From GCA-2746795 sp964643965 (GTDB lineage: Bacteria > Chloroflexota > Anaerolineae > Promineifilales > Promineifilaceae), in NCBI GenBank assembly GCA_964643965.1, contig CAZXVH010000005.1:1-64000 (forward strand): DNA of 64,000 nucleotides. Reading direction: 5' to 3'. The notes under the pieces are model-generated. The model saw only the letters and a list, made by a program, of their open reading frames with translations, was not told the origin of the DNA and ran no database searches. A program made the translations under genes and the position numbers. Shown in pieces: positions 59,077 through 64,000 of this stretch. Every line of letters begins with the position of its first letter. The first letter of the stretch is position 1.

Positions 59077-60594
59077 TTAACCAAACTCAATGCCCTGCGC
59101 CAGAGGCAGTTCTTTGCCCCAGTTGAGGGTATTGGTCTGGCGGCGCATGTAGATTTTCCAGGCGTCGGAGCCGGATTCACGGCCGCCGCCCGTCTCTTTT
59201 TCGCCGCCAAATGCGCCGCCAATTTCTGCGCCAGAGGTGCCGATGTTGACGTTGGCGATGCCGCAGTCGGAGCCGGCCGCGCTGAGGAACGCTTCCGCAG
59301 TGCGCAGGGAATTGGTGAAAATGGCGCTGGAGAGTCCTTGGGGTACGCCGTTGTGCAGGGCAATCGCTTCATCCAGGCTTTCATACTCGAGCAGGTAGAG
59401 GATGGGGGCAAAAGTTTCGGTTTTGACAATATCGCTTTGCGCCGGCATTTTTACCAGGGTCGGTTCCACGAATTGGGGGCCGAGATCAGGCCGCGTTTTG
59501 CCCCCAACCAGAATGACGCCGCCTTCTTGCCGGGCTTGTTTTAGAGAAGCGAGCATGTGGGAAACGGCCGTTTCCGTCACCAATGGCCCCATCAAAGTTC
59601 CCTCATGCAATGGGTCGCCCAGCGGGACTTGTTTGTAGGCATCCACCAGCCGCCCCGTCAGTTCAGCGGCGATTTCTTTGTGCATAATTAAGCGGCGGGT
59701 AGAGGTGCAGCGCTGTCCGGCCGTGCCCACCGCCCCAAACAAGACGCCGCGCACCACCAGGTCTAAATCGGCGTCCTTTTCCACGATGATGGCGTTGTTG
59801 CCGCCCAATTCCAACAGCGACCGCCCCAGGCGGCCGGCCACCGTTTGCGCCACTTTGCGCCCGGTGGGGATGGAACCGGTGAAGGAGATCAACGGCAGCC
59901 GCGCATCTTCCGTCAGCAGGCGGCCGATGTCGCCCGCGCCCGTCACCAGGCTGAAGACGCCGCTGACGCCGTGGTCGGCCATGACCCGGTTGGCGATGTG
60001 CTGCACGGCGATAGCCACCAGCGACGAGAGTTCCGACGGCTTCCAAATGATTATATCGCCGCACACCGCCGCAATGGCTGCATTCCACGACCAGACGGCC
60101 GCCGGGAAGTTGAAGGCGGTGATCACGCCAATGGGACCGAGGGGGTGCCACTGCTCATACATGCGATGAAACGGCCGTTCCGAATGCATCGTCAGGCCAT
60201 ATAACTGCCGCGAAAGCCCCACGGCGAAATCACAAATATCCACCGCTTCTTGCACCTCGCCAATGCCTTCCGCCCGAATCTTACCCATCTCCAGGCTGAT
60301 CAATTCGCCCAACGGCTCGATCTGGTCACGCAGCGCTTGCCCTAAATCACGCACCAGCAGCCCTCGTTTGGGCGCTGGCATATCTCGCCATTGCACAAAA
60401 GCATCCTGGGCGTGGGCCACCACTTTCTCATAAACCACGGGAGATGTTTGTACAATTTGGGCAATCGCTTCGCCCGTGGTTGGATTATAAGAGGTGAACG
60501 TTTTTCCTTCTGATTCCAGCCAGCCATCTGGCCCCACACAAGCGCCGGCATTAACGGCTTGCAGTCCCAACTTATTTAGTAATGCTTTTACCAT
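59077..60594 (-). CDS. ALDH7-type aldehyde dehydrogenase (aminoadipate-semialdehyde class)
   Basis: A 505-aa NAD-dependent aldehyde dehydrogenase. NAD-binding FTGSIPTGRKVAQTVAGRLG precedes the general base Glu in LLELGGNNAIIV. The catalytic Cys is in GTAGQRCTSTRRL, and the C-terminal GSDCGIANVNIGTSGAEIGGAFGGEKETGGGRESGSD is characteristic of ALDH7A1/antiquitin. Members oxidise alpha-aminoadipic semialdehyde in lysine degradation. AGGAGA precedes the ATG at 60594. Confidence 0.92.
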   Translation of the reverse strand: MVKALLNKLGLQAVNAGACVGPDGWLESEGKTFTSYNPTTGEAIAQIVQTSPVVYEKVVAHAQDAFVQWRDMPAPKRGLLVRDLGQALRDQIEPLGELISLEMGKIRAEGIGEVQEAVDICDFAVGLSRQLYGLTMHSERPFHRMYEQWHPLGPIGVITAFNFPAAVWSWNAAIAAVCGDIIIWKPSELSSLVAIAVQHIANRVMADHGVSGVFSLVTGAGDIGRLLTEDARLPLISFTGSIPTGRKVAQTVAGRLGRSLLELGGNNAIIVEKDADLDLVVRGVLFGAVGTAGQRCTSTRRLIMHKEIAAELTGRLVDAYKQVPLGDPLHEGTLMGPLVTETAVSHMLASLKQARQEGGVILVGGKTRPDLGPQFVEPTLVKMPAQSDIVKTETFAPILYLLEYESLDEAIALHNGVPQGLSSAIFTNSLRTAEAFLSAAGSDCGIANVNIGTSGAEIGGAFGGEKETGGGRESGSDAWKIYMRRQTNTLNWGKELPLAQGIEFG

Positions 60595-60929
60595 GCTTAC
60601 TCACTCTCCTCTGTCGTAGAATCCCGGGGTCCTCTGGAGAGGTTTGGGTGGGGATTCTATACTCACTGTGGCCGCATCTCAGTCCCGAAGGGCTACTTTC
60701 TGACCGTGCCACCTCTAGTAAAAATGTCAGATTATGTTCGTTGCCAGTATAACACGTATTTTTTGTTTGCCTTCGGTCACAGATATGACCGTTTCTATAG
60801 TTACCTCGTGGAGAATAAATCAAAAGCGGGCGCTGTTCAAATGAGGGCATGTGGCGGCGCAAGTACGCCTCGCAGCGGTGAAACTTCTGGCACAGGAGCG
60901 TTTGGATAATGCGCCTCGTTGTTAGGAAG
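60595..60929. other. Spacer with inverted dispersed repeat
   Basis: This 335-bp stretch contains the second copy of the 78-bp dispersed repeat (60659-60736). Its remainder includes GGCGGCGCAAGTACGCCTC, which looks like decayed coding sequence, but no gene can be supported. Confidence 0.7.
60659..60736. repeat. Dispersed ~78-bp repeat, copy 2 (inverted)
   Basis: The reverse complement of this segment matches 4129-4206: CATAATCTGACATTTTTAC, CAGAGG-like word, CCCTTCGGGACTGAGATGCG and GCCACAG. Two copies in 57 kb, both intergenic and in opposite orientation, point to a dispersed element. Confidence 0.85.
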
Positions 60930-61814
60930 TTACGGTACTTGTGGGGTGCTGGTTTCCAATAGTATGGGCGTGAAGGTGGGCTGCGGGGTATGGGTGCTGG
61001 AGGGTTGAGGCGTACTGGAGGGTTGAGGCGTGCTGGAAGGTTGAGGCGTGCTGGATGGTTGAGGTGTGCTGGATGGTTGAGGCGTACTGGAAGGCTGAGG
61101 TGTGTTGGTCGGCTGAGGCGTGTTGGTGGGGCGGGGCGTATGAGTGGGATGGGGTGTGTTGGTCGGCTGAGGGGTCAATGTGGGGCGTGGGGTGTGGGTA
61201 GACGACGGCGTGTTACTGGGTTTGGGGGTGGGTGTTGATGTGGCCCCTGGCGGCGGGGTGTTGGTGAGGGTTGGCGTGGATGTGGGGCTGCTTACGGCGG
61301 TATTGGTGGGTTTTATTGTGGCTTGGGGCGTGTTGGTTGGCGGGCTGGTGGCGTCGCCGGCTGGCGTGGTGGTGGCGGTGGTGCGGGGAACGGCCGTTCC
61401 CGTTCCCGTTTCTGTGGGGGATGGTTGGGGGGTATTGGCGTGGGTGGTGGGGGTAGCGGCCGTTGGCGTCGGCGGCAGCGGCACGATGCCTTCAGGCGTA
61501 CTCTTTGCGCTGCCATTGCCCGGGGAATCACCGGATGGCGTAACCCGTAAATGAGCCTCATCTGTCGCCAATCGATCAATGATGCCTGGATCAACCGGGG
61601 CAAAGATCAGCCCTTCCTTCGCGCCATAATCTGCCTGCCGTTGGGCCAGGAGCGAGGCTCTGGCATCTTCAGGCGTATTTAGCAGAATAGCCAGCCAAAA
61701 ACCGGAAAAGATACAAAAGAAATTAGCGAGAAGGGCAGCGAGGAAGAACAGGGCCAAACCACTTTGTTGCCTTGTTTTATTGGAGATAACCGTTTCCGTT
61801 TCTGTACGGCTCAT
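60930..61814 (-). CDS. Membrane protein with Thr/Pro-rich repetitive extracellular region
   Basis: A 294-aa protein. A transmembrane helix (LALFFLAALLANFFCIFSGF) is followed by about 220 residues of low complexity with repeats of STPQPS and NTPxPT, ending STPQVP. It could span the cell wall or be O-glycosylated. No domain is present beyond the anchor. The start overlaps the sensor kinase stop by 4 bp, so it is coupled to the kinase and may be its accessory or sensing partner. Confidence 0.75.
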   Translation of the reverse strand: MSRTETETVISNKTRQQSGLALFFLAALLANFFCIFSGFWLAILLNTPEDARASLLAQRQADYGAKEGLIFAPVDPGIIDRLATDEAHLRVTPSGDSPGNGSAKSTPEGIVPLPPTPTAATPTTHANTPQPSPTETGTGTAVPRTTATTTPAGDATSPPTNTPQATIKPTNTAVSSPTSTPTLTNTPPPGATSTPTPKPSNTPSSTHTPRPTLTPQPTNTPHPTHTPRPTNTPQPTNTPQPSSTPQPSSTPQPSSTPQPSSTPQPSSTPQPSSTHTPQPTFTPILLETSTPQVP

Positions 61815-64000
61815 GGTTCTGCCAATGGCAGCGTGATGGTAAAGACACTGCCCTTTCCTAATTCACTGCTCACTTCGATACGTCCTTGATGTTTTTCGAC
61901 CACGGAACGCGCAATAAATAAACCTAAACCCACGCCGCGTGTTTCAAAGTTCAAAGAATTTTTCGCCCGGAAAAAACGGTTAAATAACTGCGCCTGATCT
62001 GCGGCCGCAATGCCAATACCGCTGTCCTTTACTTCCAGCCGGGCGTTTCTCTGTTCTGCCCGCACCGTGACCATTACTTCCCCGTTGGCCGGAGTGTAAT
62101 TGTGAGCATTACTGAGCAGGCTTTCCACCGCCCAACCCAACTGCGACTTCTCGGCCGATATAAAAAGAGGCGCATCTGGCATATTCACGCTCAATTGGAT
62201 GCCTTTGCTTTCCATTTGATTGCGCCAATTTTTCACCGCCTTCTCCACCAATACCCTGAAATCCTGGCGTTTCCTGTTGGTTTGCAAAGAGCCTGCCTGA
62301 ATTTCTGAAATGGTAATCAACTGCGAAATGTGATTTTCTAACTGGCGTGAACTGCGATCAATATTATGGATGAATTGGCTTTGCCGGTCGCTTAACGTCC
62401 CGTTTCCCGCTTTTTGCAGCAAGTCTGCATACACTTTTATCACGGTCAGCGGCGTACGTAGCTCATGAGAGATGTTGGTGATAAAGGCGTCCTTCAAATT
62501 TTCTGCTTCCACCTCGCGGGTAATATCACGCAAGATGATGACGGAGCCGAGCAGCTCACCCTCGTCTGTTTCCACTTGTGAGGCCAATGTGGTCAAGGTG
62601 CGGTTGCCAATCTGGTATTGCCGGTGCAGCGGTTGGGCGTCAGCGCCGGCCGTGTCACCAGGTGCAATGGTCGTTGATTCATCCCCTTCTTCTGGTAATT
62701 CACGGAAGGGACCGCTGGCAAAAAAGTCATATGAGAGGTCTGAAAGCAGGCGTTGGGCAGCGGTGTTGGCGGTGACGATATTGTCTGTGGTATCTAAGAG
62801 AATGACGCCATCACCGATGCTGTTGAGGATGGTCTCCAGTTCGGTGCTGCGCCGCATCAGTTGGTCGGTGCGCTGCGAGAGGCGGGTGGTCATGAGATCG
62901 AAGGAGGTGGCTAATTGGCCGATTTCATCTGGGGAGTGGATACCGGTACGCTGTTCCAGGTCGCCTTCACCAACGGCCGTTGCCGTGTGTATCAGTTGGC
63001 CCAATGGATTCGTGATGCGCCGGGTGATGGTAAATCCGACTGTCAATACAAAGAGGGTGGCCAAGGTAAAAAGAACAAAAAAGCCGTTCCGACCGGTATT
63101 TTGAATGGTGGGTAAAAAGTTGGTGGGCAGCGCCACGCTGAAAAGACCAAACGTTTGGTCACGCAGCCGCCAGAGGCCATAGGCCAGTGAATATTCCTGG
63201 CTGAGCAAAGTGACATCGGCGATGGGTACTTCTGTTTGCGCTTTGGCGCGTACCACCTGCACCCGTTCTGGGCTGAGCTGCAACTGCTCCCGGACGAGCG
63301 CCAATTCTTCAGGGTTTTCCGCCAGTGACGAGGAGAGTTCAGTGGCGCTGCCTAAGGTGGTGTCAATGACCACGCCATTTTTATCGTAAAACGTGACTCT
63401 GGCCACGGCGTTTTCAGTGAGATCGATAGTCATGAAGCGCAAATAGCTGCCCACCAGCGCTGCGCCCACCTGTCGGCCGTCGGCGTCAAACACCGGGCCA
63501 ATGGTAAACAAGATGTGGCCTTCCGGCGTCTCGCTGAGGAAGACGCTCTTGTCGCCAAACTCATCTGTCTGGCCGTTTAAGACAAATTGCACATCAGCCA
63601 GGTGGGCAAAATCACTGCCGCTGCGGGTGATGGCGTCTGAGAGGGGCGCGCCGGGGATACGCTGCCAGCCATATACCTCCGTGCCCTCCATATTGAGCAG
63701 TTCGACGGCATCGGCGTCGTTGTTGAGAATGAGGGGCAGCACCAATGTTTCCAGGGCGTCGGCGTTGTCATGGATGAGGTTGTCTGCCACGCCTTGGGTG
63801 CCGGCCACCAGTCGCAGCGTGTTTAGCCGCTCTTCTTCATAATTAACCATGCGCTCTGAGACGACGCGGCCGGCGTCTATCAACTGGTTGGTGAGGCGTT
63901 CATTGAGGGTGTCGGTGATGAAGGTGGTGAGCAAAAAGGCGCCAATGCCGGCTACGGTGAGGGTTAGCAGCAGGTAGGGGATAATTATTTTTGCGCCGAG
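61811..64000 (-). CDS. Membrane sensor histidine kinase (5' end beyond the window)
   Basis: The frame stays open to the window edge, where it encodes a membrane helix (KIIIPYLLLTLTVAGIGAFL), so the true start is outside. An extracellular sensor region of about 250 residues follows, then a second helix (NGFFVLFTLATLFVLTVGFTI), a HAMP domain (RRITNPLGQLIHTATAVGEG) and a PAS domain (ILNSIGDGVILLDTTDNIVT). The HisKA phosphorylation site is SHELRTPLTVIKVYA, and the ATPase domain has DSGIGIAAADQAQLF and GVGLGLFIARSV. No response regulator lies in the window. Confidence 0.93.
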   Translation of the reverse strand, partial: LGAKIIIPYLLLTLTVAGIGAFLLTTFITDTLNERLTNQLIDAGRVVSERMVNYEEERLNTLRLVAGTQGVADNLIHDNADALETLVLPLILNNDADAVELLNMEGTEVYGWQRIPGAPLSDAITRSGSDFAHLADVQFVLNGQTDEFGDKSVFLSETPEGHILFTIGPVFDADGRQVGAALVGSYLRFMTIDLTENAVARVTFYDKNGVVIDTTLGSATELSSSLAENPEELALVREQLQLSPERVQVVRAKAQTEVPIADVTLLSQEYSLAYGLWRLRDQTFGLFSVALPTNFLPTIQNTGRNGFFVLFTLATLFVLTVGFTITRRITNPLGQLIHTATAVGEGDLEQRTGIHSPDEIGQLATSFDLMTTRLSQRTDQLMRRSTELETILNSIGDGVILLDTTDNIVTANTAAQRLLSDLSYDFFASGPFRELPEEGDESTTIAPGDTAGADAQPLHRQYQIGNRTLTTLASQVETDEGELLGSVIILRDITREVEAENLKDAFITNISHELRTPLTVIKVYADLLQKAGNGTLSDRQSQFIHNIDRSSRQLENHISQLITISEIQAGSLQTNRKRQDFRVLVEKAVKNWRNQMESKGIQLSVNMPDAPLFISAEKSQLGWAVESLLSNAHNYTPANGEVMVTVRAEQRNARLEVKDSGIGIAAADQAQLFNRFFRAKNSLNFETRGVGLGLFIARSVVEKHQGRIEVSSELGKGSVFTITLPLAEP

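Overview
The window is bacterial chromosome (about 55% GC by eye) from a MAG-like assembly with two 100-N gaps. The gene content best fits Chloroflexota, probably class Anaerolineae. Supporting signs are clade II (Sec-type) nosZ with its accessory genes, secreted proteins with Thr/Pro-rich linkers and C-termini like HVYLPTVQKR, CAP/LysM proteins, MoxR/DUF58 pairs and DUF1269/HdeD stress proteins. The genus cannot be read from the sequence alone. The most pervasive signal is the 10-bp palindrome AACGGCCGTT. I count about 70 exact copies by eye, inside genes in all three frames and between genes, so that proteins repeatedly show TAV, NGR or RP(L/F) tracts.

Layout. 0-3.3 kb: the mrpDEFG end of a cation/proton antiporter operon plus a 59-aa membrane peptide. 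3.3-7.5 kb: a 2H phosphoesterase, a secreted Asp-box protein, a CNNM/CorC-type protein and a 4-TM protein. 7.6-13.7 kb: folC-lon, then a chlI/chlD-type chelatase gene split at an A10 run that looks like a programmed -1 frameshift site. 13.9-18 kb: two-domain beta-oxidation enzyme, acyl-CoA dehydrogenase and a membrane protein. 18-25 kb: priA, an L,D-transpeptidase, coaBC, a secreted protein and a six-copy 109-bp tandem array. 25-29 kb: DUF58/MoxR, an unrecognised protein and a beta-hydroxyacid dehydrogenase.

29-37.3 kb is a nitrous oxide reduction cluster read on the minus strand: Crp/Fnr regulator, nosZ, a membrane protein, nosD, nosF, nosY, nosL and a c-type cytochrome lipoprotein. NosZ reduces N2O, NosD/F/Y/L serve copper-site maturation, and the cytochrome probably supplies electrons. 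37.5-42.3 kb holds two DUF1269 paralogues, HdeD, a Lys-tailed HTH protein, an M23 peptidase and a CAP-LysM protein. 42.4-46.1 kb is unusually rich in RNA features: a possible small RNA, a SelW-like selenoprotein with an in-frame TGA, two tRNA-Ala genes, and a leuS T-box leader in which the second tRNA gene lies between Stem I and the antiterminator, followed by a 119-bp MITE-like palindrome.

46.1-49.4 kb is accessory: a PIN toxin-antitoxin pair, a TPR protein broken by a gap and a P-loop ATPase interrupted by one stop codon. 49.5-55 kb: alcohol dehydrogenase-like protein, lipoprotein, GNAT acetyltransferase and a secreted glycosidase-like protein. 55.1-58.2 kb is AT-richer and free of the AACGGCCGTT word (TetR, YceI, SnoaL-like, membrane protein), suggesting a recent insertion. 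The window ends with a Phd/RelE-like pair (toxin frameshifted), an ALDH7-type dehydrogenase, a Thr/Pro-rich membrane protein and a sensor kinase running off the right edge.
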